Below, in pieces: positions 50,853 to 58,874 of a stretch of 64,000 nucleotides of DNA. Origin of the DNA: Fimbriimonadia bacterium (lineage in GTDB: Bacteria > Armatimonadota > Fimbriimonadia > Fimbriimonadales > JABRVX01); assembly GCA_039961735.1 (NCBI GenBank), contig JABRVX010000020.1, positions 62,001-126,000 on the forward strand. The letters are read 5' to 3'. Under the pieces are notes generated by a model. That model had not been told where the DNA came from, ran no database searches, and worked only from the letters and a program-made list of their open reading frames with translations. Position 1 is the stretch's first letter; each line of letters begins with the position of its first letter. The translations under genes and the position numbers were made by a program.

Positions 50853-51800
50853 GTGCTCAACCGCAGGTTGACTACGGAGCGGTTCTCCGTTGGAGGGCGT
50901 CAGAGGCCCGCCGCAGTGGGTGCTGCGTTCACCCTCGTCGAGCTCCTAGTGGTCGTAGCCGTGCTCGCCATCCTCGCCTCCATGCTGTTCCCTGTGTTCG
51001 GCCAGGCGAGGGAACAGGCCAAGCGTGCGCAGGACATCAGCAACCTCCGTCAGTGCGCCCACGCGATCTTCATGTACCGCGACGACAACGGCAACCGTTG
51101 CGTGCCCGTCAACTCGTGGGGATTCGGCTCTCCCTTCTTCGGCGCATGGCATGGGCCAGGAAGGAGCGAGCACGACATGCCCTGGCCGGAGAACGTCCAG
51201 CCGTACGCGAAGTCCTGGGGCGTCTTTCGCTGTCCTGCGGACCCTAACACCAACGACGAGATGCTGTCCCGGCACCCAACCACCGACGCCTACATTCCGC
51301 CGACAGAGACGGCGCTGCGCCACTGGGCGTGGGCCTGGCGCTCCAGCTACGGGCTCAACTACAACTGGCTCTCATACCCCGTGACCTTTGACCAAGCGGC
51401 AACCATGAAGAACGTGGCTTGGTCGTCTATAGGTTCTCCCGCAAGGACGATTCTGCTCGTGGACTCGATCGGAGGGCGCGAGGTCTCGGGACGACCGCGC
51501 GGTGGCGGTAGCTGGGCGGTGGATGCTCCTGCTGCTCTCCCCGACCTGCGGGCTTGGCTCGGTGGCTGGAGATGCTACTACCCGCCCAACAACGGCGACC
51601 CGAATAGCCCAGGCTGCAAGGCACTGTGGAACGCGTGGGGCGGCTGCTTCCCGTTCTTCAGCGGCGGCCAGGTGTTCAACCTGTCGTTCGCGGACGGACA
51701 TGCGAGCGGTCAGAGGCTGGGGCAGCTCATCCGCGGCGTCAACCCATTCCAGAGGCATATCCTGGACCTAGACGAGTATCAGTGGGACACTATAAGGTAG
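50853..51800 (+). CDS. pseudopilin-like protein (module copy 3)
   Basis: A 315-residue protein from a GTG start. A 25-residue leader precedes FTLVELLVVVAVLAILASMLFPVFGQ; the residue before Phe is Ala instead of the usual Gly. The body contains DNGNRCVPVNSW, RCPADPN and the H-X9-DG-like end VFNLSFADGHASGQR. It shares the layout of 45730-46593. A small membrane protein gene follows after 10 bp. The start is uncertain; a TTG six codons in is possible. Confidence 0.82.
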   Translation: MLNRRLTTERFSVGGRQRPAAVGAAFTLVELLVVVAVLAILASMLFPVFGQAREQAKRAQDISNLRQCAHAIFMYRDDNGNRCVPVNSWGFGSPFFGAWHGPGRSEHDMPWPENVQPYAKSWGVFRCPADPNTNDEMLSRHPTTDAYIPPTETALRHWAWAWRSSYGLNYNWLSYPVTFDQAATMKNVAWSSIGSPARTILLVDSIGGREVSGRPRGGGSWAVDAPAALPDLRAWLGGWRCYYPPNNGDPNSPGCKALWNAWGGCFPFFSGGQVFNLSFADGHASGQRLGQLIRGVNPFQRHILDLDEYQWDTIR

Positions 51801-51810
51801 AGGCGCAAGG

Positions 51811-52041
51811 ATGAAGCAGAGTCTTGACCCGAAGGTTGTCGCGCTCATCATCATCGTAGTGGTTGTCGTAGCCGGCGTGATCGTGTGGAAGTACGCATCG
51901 CCTGCCGGCCCCGGCAGCGGGACGTACGAAGTGATCAAGGAGTCCGACATGCCGGCTCCTGGCGAGGGCGCCCTGCCGCCCTCGCCGATTCCCGGTACCG
52001 CCGGCGCACCCGGCGGCGGCCAAGCCAAAGGCGGTCAGTGA
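51811..52041 (+). CDS. small membrane protein paired with pseudopilin (module copy 3)
   Basis: A 76-residue protein with one membrane helix (VVALIIIVVVVVAGVIVWKYA) and a Gly/Pro/Ala-rich tail (PAPGEGALPPSPIPGTAGAPGG). It has the same length, topology and position after a pseudopilin as 46596-46826, although sequence identity is low. Ribosome site AAGGATG region overlaps the start. Confidence 0.65.
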   Translation: MKQSLDPKVVALIIIVVVVVAGVIVWKYASPAGPGSGTYEVIKESDMPAPGEGALPPSPIPGTAGAPGGGQAKGGQ

Positions 52042-52048
52042 AAGAGTT

Positions 52049-52079
52049 AGCCCTCCCTCTCCTCCGGGAAGGGAGGGCT
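52049..52079. terminator. hairpin between convergent genes
   Basis: A perfect 10-bp stem AGCCCTCCCT / AGGGAGGGCT with an 11-nt loop, 8 bp after the small membrane gene stop. Confidence 0.6.
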
Positions 52080-52107
52080 GATGGCTCTCGACAGCCGAAG
52101 CGGTATG

Positions 52108-52569
52108 CTACCGCGGCTGCAGCGAATCGAGCCGTTTTGCCATCTCTAGCACGGCGGATCGCTGCGTCTCGACGTTGGTGCTCACATCTATCCGGGTCTC
52201 TTCCACCTGCTTTTGCACTGCACGAATCCCGTCACCACCCACGCCACCGCCGGGAGCGAGTGTGCTCAGGATAGTCGCAGCTTCCGAAAGTCTCTCCTGT
52301 GCTTTGCCGAAGTTGCGCTCTTCGAGATCGGCCGCCGTTCGATACAGGAGCGATCGAGCCAGTGCCACGTCCCGCTGCTCAGTGACCTTAGCCAGGTTCT
52401 CCTGGGCCGCGTCCAACTGGGTGCGGAGGTCGCCCACTTGGCTACGGCCGTTCACAAAGCCGATCACGTATAGCACTATAGCGATTGCGATGCCCACCAA
52501 CACCAAAATCAGCGTGCGACGCGACTTCGGCGCAATGTCCGGGCTCTGTTCCGCGCTCTTCTGCTCCAT
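52108..52569 (-). CDS. membrane-anchored coiled-coil protein
   Basis: A 153-residue protein with a basic N-terminal region, a membrane helix (TLILVLVGIAIAIVLYVIGFV, about residues 19-39) and a coiled coil (GDLRTQLDAAQENLAKVTEQRDVALARSLLYRTAADLEERNFGKAQERLSEAATIL). A Gly-rich break near residue 105 precedes a final helix. Family not recognised. It may share a promoter with the gene at 52609-53421, or be expressed alone. Confidence 0.65.
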   Translation of the reverse strand: MEQKSAEQSPDIAPKSRRTLILVLVGIAIAIVLYVIGFVNGRSQVGDLRTQLDAAQENLAKVTEQRDVALARSLLYRTAADLEERNFGKAQERLSEAATILSTLAPGGGVGGDGIRAVQKQVEETRIDVSTNVETQRSAVLEMAKRLDSLQPR

Positions 52570-52608
52570 GCTTCACCTCCTCTACCAGTGAGAATACCCC
52601 TGACGGGC

Positions 52609-53421
52609 CTAACGAGGTAGAGTCTCCGCGCCGACGCGAGCAATCCACTCGCGGGTCCACTCCACGGCATCCAGGCCTAGATCACAGATGCAGGTGGCGA
52701 GAAACACTATGCCTTCGATGCGACCGGTCCGGAGCCATCGCATTCCCATCTCACACTGATGCTGCATGTGCTCGACCGGCATGGGTGTGTTGGTGCCGTA
52801 GTCCCACATGTAGCACCCTAACACCTTGCGCACTTTCGGCGCGAACGCTTCGAACCGCGCGAACGAGTCTGCCAGGGTTGTTAGGTCCTCCGCACGCCAC
52901 GTCCAGAAGGTCGCAATATCGGCGTTTGCAAGGTGTGATAGTATAGGCTGATCGAGGTTCTGACGATACACTACCACCCACAGGTCCAGCGGTCTGCGTG
53001 TGCTTTGCAGACTGGAGCGAAAGCGAGATAGGTCATCGGCGCTGAAGCGTGCGAAGCTGCCATCCGGCTTCGGATCGAAGAACAGGTCGTCCATGATAGC
53101 GCCGACCACGTTGGGGTGCCTTTCACATAGGCTTACGACCTCGTCCAGATCGGTGTTAGTATCGTTGCGGGTGCTGCCCGCGTCGCCCACGATGGACCAC
53201 ACGACCCTGTCTAGGTGGTCGTACCTCTTCGCGACTGGTTCGAACGGCGGGGCAGGGTCTCCACCATATACTACCATTATGAGGTTAGGGACACCCATGT
53301 ACTCGCATGCCTGCGCCGGGGTGATGGTGGACTCGCCGGGGAGACCCCATGCAGCGCCGTTGTGACTGCCCTCCCGGTGACCCCACAACCAGAGCCTGTC
53401 TCGAACGCACTGTCCTTGCAT
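52609..53421 (-). CDS. hypothetical protein, probable TIM-barrel hydrolase-like
   Basis: A 270-residue soluble protein. Alternating hydrophobic strands (NLIMVVYGG, VVWSIVGDAGS, VVGAIMDDLFF, LDLWVVVYRQ, DIATFWTWRA, VLGCYMWDYG, IEGIVFLATC) with intervening helices suggest a TIM barrel, and MDDLFFD with CYMWDYG could be active-site loops, as in glycoside-hydrolase-like folds. I do not recognise the family. No signal peptide. The function cannot be set from sequence. Confidence 0.55.
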   Translation of the reverse strand: MQGQCVRDRLWLWGHREGSHNGAAWGLPGESTITPAQACEYMGVPNLIMVVYGGDPAPPFEPVAKRYDHLDRVVWSIVGDAGSTRNDTNTDLDEVVSLCERHPNVVGAIMDDLFFDPKPDGSFARFSADDLSRFRSSLQSTRRPLDLWVVVYRQNLDQPILSHLANADIATFWTWRAEDLTTLADSFARFEAFAPKVRKVLGCYMWDYGTNTPMPVEHMQHQCEMGMRWLRTGRIEGIVFLATCICDLGLDAVEWTREWIARVGAETLPR

Positions 53422-53875
53422 GGGAGCATTGTGGCCGATTCGGGAGCCGACCGAGGGGCCTACGGCTCCGTTCTCCTGTTACAGCCGTGGTGTTGGTGAG
53501 CGGCGGTCCTCCGTTCTACCTCTGCTCCTGCAGCAGAGGAGTTCGGGTTGTCGTTTGGGCTTCGCGAGCCTGTTCGCAATCTCTCAATGCTGAACCTGCC
53601 TGCAGCCAGATGCCGCTCCCGCTCTGACGCGGCCTTAGCCTAGCGCGAGCAGGCTCGCGAAGCCCCAGAGGTTCCACCCCTCCACGGTCCAGTCGCGGGA
53701 GCCCGGACAACCGCCTGGCTCGCCGGCGCCTATCGCGGCCAGGTGTTCGCCGGTGGTGCTTCCTAGTTGACCGCTGCCGGGGCGCTCGCCCTCTCCCGCT
53801 AGCAAACAAGGATGTGCGCTCGACCCGAAACCCCGCAGAAGACGCAGGGCCGCACCTCGGACCTCGACAATGAAG
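53422..53875. other. gene-free gap with inverted repeats
   Basis: A hairpin CCTCTGCT/AGCAGAGG lies at 53519-53539. A 21-bp inverted repeat with one mismatch (core GGGCTTCGCGAGCCTG) is at 53557-53577 and 53645-53665. No supported gene; the frames here have no recognisable product. Confidence 0.5.
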
Positions 53876-53951
53876 TGGCTGCCGGACTAGGGCTCGAACC
53901 TAGAACCTCCTGATCCAGAGTCAGGCGCTCTGCCAGTTGAGCTATCCGGCA
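53876..53951 (-). tRNA. tRNA-Gln(CTG)
   Basis: A 76-nt cloverleaf on the minus strand. Acceptor TGCCGGA pairs with TCCGGCA, D arm GCTCAACTGGCAGAGC, anticodon loop CTCTGGA gives CTG, T arm GGTTCGAGCCC, and CCA is encoded. Confidence 0.95.
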
Positions 53952-54209
53952 GCGACGCTGCATCTTAGCATCCAGACCTCGGCGGGGTCAAGTTAGGTTC
54001 GAAATCGGCCATAACGACGCTTCAGACAGCCGGTGACAACGTGTCGAGGGGTCCGCGAAAGGACAAGCCGATGACCCACTTTCAGCATCTGATTCTGGCC
54101 GAATCCGCCGACGTGTTCCGACTACGTCGGCAACAGGCTTCGTGACGTTCCGCAAAGATGGTCGCTAGGTATCGCTACGCCACCGAAAAGTCGATGCGTT
54201 CGCTGGTAT

Positions 54210-54410
54210 GTGGTACTTCAGGCCATTGGCGCGATACTGTTTCGGGCATTCCTCTCGGACCCGATAGACAATGGCATGATCGATACATCGGTAGGCTTCC
54301 TACACCATCACCTACGGGTGTTCTTCCGATGGGCCGTGGCCGAAGGGCTACTCGAAGCGGCCCCGACCGACCGGTCCGCTCCCCCTAAGGTTCTGAAGAA
54401 GCAGCTCTAG
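54210..54410 (+). pseudogene. tyrosine recombinase/integrase fragment
   Basis: A 66-codon frame ending in TAG. The segment VGFLHHHLRVFFRWAVAEGLLEAAPTDRSAPPKVLKKQ follows the core-binding (SAM-like) domain of phage-type integrases (typically 'lr.FFrWaveegli..nP...ikpPKv.k'). The catalytic R-H-R-Y domain is missing. It lies 259 bp from tRNA-Gln, a common integration target. The gap 53952-54209 has no gene. Probably the residue of a lost element. Confidence 0.55.
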
Positions 54411-54464
54411 TAGATGCTCATAAACCCATTGTCGGAAGTGTCAGGGCCTCGGTGTTCGGCTTCC

Positions 54465-55463
54465 TTAAGGTATCGAAGCAGCCGCCAACTCCGTCACCTC
54501 TCTCGGAGAGGCGGTTCCAGTGACGCCACGTTTGCGGATGGTCACGCCAGCGCATAGGTTCGCCAACTCGGCCGCCTCTCGCGTGCCCGCCCCAACGCAC
54601 AGCGCGCATAGCATGCCCGCAGCAGCCGCGTCTCCTGCGCCGACGGTGTCAATCTCCTCGGGAGCAGCGGGGGCTGGAACGAGGCCCTCCCCGTCCTCGC
54701 CGCAGAATGCGATGCCTTTCGCCCCGAGGGTTACGAAAGCCCGAGTCGCCCCACGTTCGCGCAGCGCCCGTGCCGCATCCACCGCGTTACCCGCGGTTAC
54801 CTCGTGCCCGAGAGCGCTGGCAGCCTCCGATGCATTCGGCTTGACGCACATTCCCCGAAACTCCCCAATCCTCGACCTGCTATCCACCAGCACCGTGAGG
54901 GCAGGGAAGTCCCGCGCCAAATCCATCAGTCGCTCCCTCATCCACTCGGTCACTAACCCGAAAGCATGGGCACATTGGTCTGACACCATCACACCGCTCA
55001 ATCGCGGTGCCTCTTTCGCGAGCGCACCGATCACCTTTCTCTGCAGTTTGAGCGAAGGTGGCTTGCGGTTTTGGATGTCGAGCCGCTCCATCTCGCGACC
55101 CGCCGCCATGGGCTTCATGTAGGTGGGTGTAAGCATTCCTTGTGACTTGATCACCGAACCCGTCTCAATGCCATGGTTCCGCAGTGTCCGCACGAGGTCG
55201 AAGCCCTCGCCGTCGCACCCGACGAAGCCCATTGCGTGCACCGCCCCCACTCCTAGCGCCTTAAGGTTGGATGCGACCGTGCCCGCCGCTCCCGGGGATT
55301 TCCGCACCTTCACAACCTGGTACGCCTCCAAGCCGGTTTCCAGCGAGCGTTCCGAAAGCGATGGGTCTATTTCGAGGTACTTGTCCAGGAAGAAGTCCCC
55401 TACCACGGCGATGGAGAGGGAAGGGAAGCGTTGCAGAAGCTCAGCCAGATGTTCGCGGGTCAT
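54465..55463 (-). CDS. PfkB-family carbohydrate kinase (HldE/RfaE1-like)
   Basis: A 332-residue ribokinase-fold enzyme. SIAVVGDFFLDKYLEIDP opens as in RfaE-type heptose-7-phosphate kinases; KSPGAAGTVASNLKALGVGAVHAMGFVGCDGEG is the substrate/GG motif, and EEIDTVGAGDAAAAGMLCAL holds the catalytic Asp in the anion hole. Heptose kinase activity is inference; no other LPS heptose genes are present. The start overlaps the upstream gene by 23 bp. Confidence 0.82.
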   Translation of the reverse strand: MTREHLAELLQRFPSLSIAVVGDFFLDKYLEIDPSLSERSLETGLEAYQVVKVRKSPGAAGTVASNLKALGVGAVHAMGFVGCDGEGFDLVRTLRNHGIETGSVIKSQGMLTPTYMKPMAAGREMERLDIQNRKPPSLKLQRKVIGALAKEAPRLSGVMVSDQCAHAFGLVTEWMRERLMDLARDFPALTVLVDSRSRIGEFRGMCVKPNASEAASALGHEVTAGNAVDAARALRERGATRAFVTLGAKGIAFCGEDGEGLVPAPAAPEEIDTVGAGDAAAAGMLCALCVGAGTREAAELANLCAGVTIRKRGVTGTASPREVTELAAASIP

Positions 55464-56418
55464 GCTCCCTCAGCCTTAGCCAGAGCGTTCGGATGGTGTC
55501 CCGGTGGTCGCCCTGCACGTAGTAGCTGCGCCCTCCGTCCGCCACCGTCCGTACCAAGATGGTTTTCCAGGGACGGTAGTAGTAGCGCGCATCACTCCTG
55601 GGTGGTTCTTCGTGATAGTCTCCGGTGATCGGTAGCAGGTCGAACACCGCTGTGGTGAAGTTGGTGATCGTACGGCCCTCCTGCCGCGCTACGTTGCGCG
55701 CCATCGAGAGCGCCTTCAGATACACCTCTGGACCCATCACCGCCGAACCGAAGTTGAGGAATACCCCGCCTTCCAGGTTCTCGATGCTGTGTGCGTAGAT
55801 GAGGAAGTCGCGATACGAGGTGAGGCCGGTCGCCGCCGCGTCGAAGTTGGGGTGCTCGTGTAGGATGTCGTAGCCGATGCCGACGTGCACGGTGACGGGC
55901 ACTCGCAGCCGATACCCCATCGCGAAAATGCTGTCCTCGCGGTTGGGGTACTGCTCACGTTCGATTATCCGGCCGATGGCTTCACCCAGTCCGATGCCGT
56001 CGCGTGCGCCCTCCACCGCAGCATGGTTCAACTCGGCCGTTTCGCGCCACATACCGAACCGTCCCTGCTTGATGTAGAACGGCACGCTCTCTGAAGTTGC
56101 GCCGAAGCGGGACAGTTCGAAGTCGTGGATGGGCCCAGCGCCGTTGGTGGCCACGTGGGTCACGTATCCCTGTCGCATCAGGTCAATCACGAACCGGCAC
56201 AGGCCCGACTTCACTACGTGCGCACCCATTGAGAACAGCACCGTCGCGCCCCGCTCGCGAGCACGCAGAATGTCGCGGGCGATGGTGCATATGTCGGGGT
56301 TCGACATCGGCTCGAAGGGCTCGTCGAGTCGCGGCATCTCGTCCAGCCGGTGCAGGTTCTCGCGATTGGCGAACGGCTCGATGTGTAGGCGGCTGACGTC
56401 GAACATGGGATATGGCAT
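55441..56418 (-). CDS. deoxyhypusine synthase-like protein
   Basis: A 325-residue protein. ATVLFSMGAHVVKSGLCRFVIDLMRQGYVTHVATNGAGPIHDFELSRFGATSES strongly recalls the Rossmann core of deoxyhypusine synthase-like proteins (GPxHDxE), and VTVHVGIGYDILHEHPNFD follows. Bacteria lack eIF5A, so members of this superfamily in bacteria probably act on other substrates (homospermidine-like chemistry is known). The overlap with the PfkB gene implies a two-enzyme pathway. Precise function unknown. Confidence 0.65.
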   Translation of the reverse strand: MPYPMFDVSRLHIEPFANRENLHRLDEMPRLDEPFEPMSNPDICTIARDILRARERGATVLFSMGAHVVKSGLCRFVIDLMRQGYVTHVATNGAGPIHDFELSRFGATSESVPFYIKQGRFGMWRETAELNHAAVEGARDGIGLGEAIGRIIEREQYPNREDSIFAMGYRLRVPVTVHVGIGYDILHEHPNFDAAATGLTSYRDFLIYAHSIENLEGGVFLNFGSAVMGPEVYLKALSMARNVARQEGRTITNFTTAVFDLLPITGDYHEEPPRSDARYYYRPWKTILVRTVADGGRSYYVQGDHRDTIRTLWLRLREHDPRTSG

Positions 56419-56477
56419 CTCTCTCAGGTTAGGTGTGCGAGTCCGATCTCCTGTTCACTGCCCGGTATACTCAGCCT

Positions 56478-56792
56478 ATGCGTTGGGTGTGGATTGGGTT
56501 CATTGTCGCGGTTGTTGCGCTCCTCGTGGGGTGCGGGGGTTCGAAGTACGCGCAAACCGAGCTGGATGCTGCGCGCAACTTCATCCAGGCGACCAAGACG
56601 GAAAAGAGCGAGGGCGAGGTGATCGAGATGGCCCGGTCTGCACTGAAGGATGCGGGCGCGCGGGTGAGTGTGGAGAACGTGAAACAGGTGTTGGAGGGCG
56701 CGCACCTGACCGACCCCTCGAAGGGTATTCAGAACATCCCGGACATCGCCCGCCAAGTCGCCGCGTACGAAAAAGGCGAGCTGGCGGAGTAG
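56478..56792 (+). CDS. small lipoprotein
   Basis: A 104-residue protein. The ATG at 56478 gives an N-terminal lipoprotein signal (WIGFIVAVVALLVGCGG). The mature part is helical (YAQTELDAARNFIQATKTEKSEGEVIEMARSALKDAG), without a recognised domain. Function unknown. Confidence 0.7.
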   Translation: MRWVWIGFIVAVVALLVGCGGSKYAQTELDAARNFIQATKTEKSEGEVIEMARSALKDAGARVSVENVKQVLEGAHLTDPSKGIQNIPDIARQVAAYEKGELAE

Positions 56793-57134
56793 CCTCTGCA
56801 TCCTTGGGGTGGGTGGCCTGCCTCGCGGTTCTTCAATGAGAAGAATACGAAAAAGAGCGCGCCGCCCCGACTGCGTGCTGCTGGGAGGCTCCTGCGGGGG
56901 AGGCTGAGAGAGAACAAGGAGCTCGTTGCAGGACCGGGATTCAGCTTACAGCTATTTGCCATACCCTGGCGCACGAACTGAGCCCAGGGAGATAGCACCG
57001 GGGTGCCGGACCTTCCGCCGCCCATTGCATCTGGTTCGCCTCTGCCCGAAAGTCGCGGGCCCTGAGAACCGATATTAATGCCGTGGGCCCTGGCATTCCG
57101 AATCGAATAGCCCCTGTACGGCACTGGGTGGAGG
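56793..57134. other. 342-bp gap without recognised content
   Basis: No gene, tRNA or clear terminator is visible. GGGCCC-containing short repeats occur (for example GGGCCCTG near 57058 and 57089). It separates the small lipoprotein from the next gene. Confidence 0.3.
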
Positions 57135-58874
57135 ATGGGACCTAGCGAGGGCTGGGCGCGAGTCGCGCTCGTCACCGGCCCTGACTGGACCCATGCGCCG
57201 TCAGTCGCTGACGCGCTGCGAACGGCTGGGCTGGTGTTTCGCAAGTACTCCGCGGACCAGATCGAGGCCGCGTGCTCCTATGCACAGATACTGATCGTGC
57301 CCCCGCTGCCCGACACTCCGGAGGCTGCAACGCTCCTTGCCCGCCATGTCGAAGAGGGCGGCTCCCTCATCTGCATCGGTGACACCTGCGGGCTGAACGC
57401 CTATCTCGGTGTACGCTCTCCAAGCGAGAACTGCGAGTTCGGCGAAGGCTACCTGGCTCCGGTCAGCGAACACTTCCTGCTGGGTGACGAGACCGTTCCC
57501 ATCCACTGCATCGGTGGGCAGTGCGTGGTGGCTGACGGCACCATGACCCTTGCCCAACTCCTGGACCGCCACGGAAAGCCGACGGGCCTGTGCGGCCTCT
57601 CGGTGCAGGAACACGGCTCGTCCACGGCCATCTATATCGCCCCAGACCTCGGCTTGACGGCGGTTAGACTGAGGCAGGGCAGCTACGTGGAGATGGATGG
57701 GATACCCGCGTCCGACGGCACCGCGAAGATTCGCGACGGCATCTTGCGTAGCGAGGACGGCTCGGTGCTCGATTGGGACTTCGACCGCTCCACCGACCTA
57801 GCGGGCGAGCCGCCGGCTTTCTTGCTTCCGGCGGTGGATCGGTTGGTAGGGATAGTAGTGCGTGCGGCCGCGTACGCCGCAGAGCGGATGAGCCTACCGC
57901 TTCTTCTTCTCTGGCCGCATCCGAACGGTGCGGTAGCAACGGGCATGGTGTCCTTCGGCACCGACGGCACCGACGTGCAGAACGTGCAGACCATCCTGCA
58001 TCAGGCCACCCTGGTCGGTCTTCGCGCGACATGGTGCCTGCGCAGCCCCGGCTTCAGCCTGGACGTGGCGAAGGCGCTGCGCACCCGGGACCACGAGGTG
58101 GCGCTGCAATTCGAAGTGAACGAGCCCGAAGACTGGGCGTCAGACAGGCTGAGCTTCCAGCAGACGCGTATGAGTCGCTCATTGGGAACGCGACAGCTAC
58201 TGTCCACAAGCATTCAGGATGGAAGGTGGCATGGGCGCAACGAGTTCTGGGAATGGTGTGCTCGGGTGGGCATCGAGGCGGAAATCGGGCGAATGCCACG
58301 ACAGCCGGGAAACGTCGGGTCCATATTTGGAACCTGTCGGCCCTTCCGACCTGCGCGGCGAGACGGGTCGCTGCTGCCCGTGCTCAGCATTCCGTGCCTT
58401 GCCGCGGACATAGGCAAGGGTGTCTCATCGGCACGCGCCCTCGAGATTCTGGAGCACGCGGTAAGATCGCATGGGGTCGTTCACTTCTTCTTCGAGACGC
58501 GCTCCTTCGAAGAAAAGACGGTGTCCGAGGCGTTCCGCAACTTTATGGCGCACGCACGTCCAAGAGGGATCGAGTGGGCCACCGCCGAGGAGATAGTGCA
58601 GAGAATGAAGGCCGTGCGAACCATGCGAGTGGATCTGAGTTTCGCCGACGAGGGGCTTGCCGTGGTGTTGCACCCCGAGTACGAGATGCCGGAAGCGGCG
58701 TTGTGCATTACCGGAGACACGATAGTGGGTGCTACGGCGCTGCAGAAGAGGTTGCGAGTGACTCGAGTGGTTAGGTATGGGATTCCGTGCTGCTCGGTCA
58801 CCGTAGATTTGAACGCTCAGTGCCCAACCTATGTCACCCTCGAACGCACCGCCCCAGCCGAGATGACGAGCTAG
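57135..58874 (+). CDS. two-domain protein: GATase-like N-terminus and polysaccharide deacetylase-like C-terminus
   Basis: A 579-residue protein. Residues 1-110 (VALVTGPDWTHAPSVADALRTAG, then ARHVEEGGSLICIGDTCG) resemble class I glutamine-amidotransferase-like or ThuA-like folds without an apparent catalytic triad. Residues about 260-520 follow a NodB/polysaccharide-deacetylase topology: MVSFGTDGTDVQNVQTILHQATLVGLRATWCLRSPGF and RTRDHEVALQFEVNEPEDW, then HGVVHFFFETRSFEEKTVSEAFRNFM. Several metal ligands of true NodB are not obvious, so activity is uncertain. The end overlaps convergently with selB by 4 bp. Confidence 0.6.
   Translation: MGPSEGWARVALVTGPDWTHAPSVADALRTAGLVFRKYSADQIEAACSYAQILIVPPLPDTPEAATLLARHVEEGGSLICIGDTCGLNAYLGVRSPSENCEFGEGYLAPVSEHFLLGDETVPIHCIGGQCVVADGTMTLAQLLDRHGKPTGLCGLSVQEHGSSTAIYIAPDLGLTAVRLRQGSYVEMDGIPASDGTAKIRDGILRSEDGSVLDWDFDRSTDLAGEPPAFLLPAVDRLVGIVVRAAAYAAERMSLPLLLLWPHPNGAVATGMVSFGTDGTDVQNVQTILHQATLVGLRATWCLRSPGFSLDVAKALRTRDHEVALQFEVNEPEDWASDRLSFQQTRMSRSLGTRQLLSTSIQDGRWHGRNEFWEWCARVGIEAEIGRMPRQPGNVGSIFGTCRPFRPARRDGSLLPVLSIPCLAADIGKGVSSARALEILEHAVRSHGVVHFFFETRSFEEKTVSEAFRNFMAHARPRGIEWATAEEIVQRMKAVRTMRVDLSFADEGLAVVLHPEYEMPEAALCITGDTIVGATALQKRLRVTRVVRYGIPCCSVTVDLNAQCPTYVTLERTAPAEMTS

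Noticed and set aside
57773-58774. 333-codon frame inside the 57135-58874 gene
   Set aside because: Arg/Gly-rich shadow; the host frame has coherent domains.
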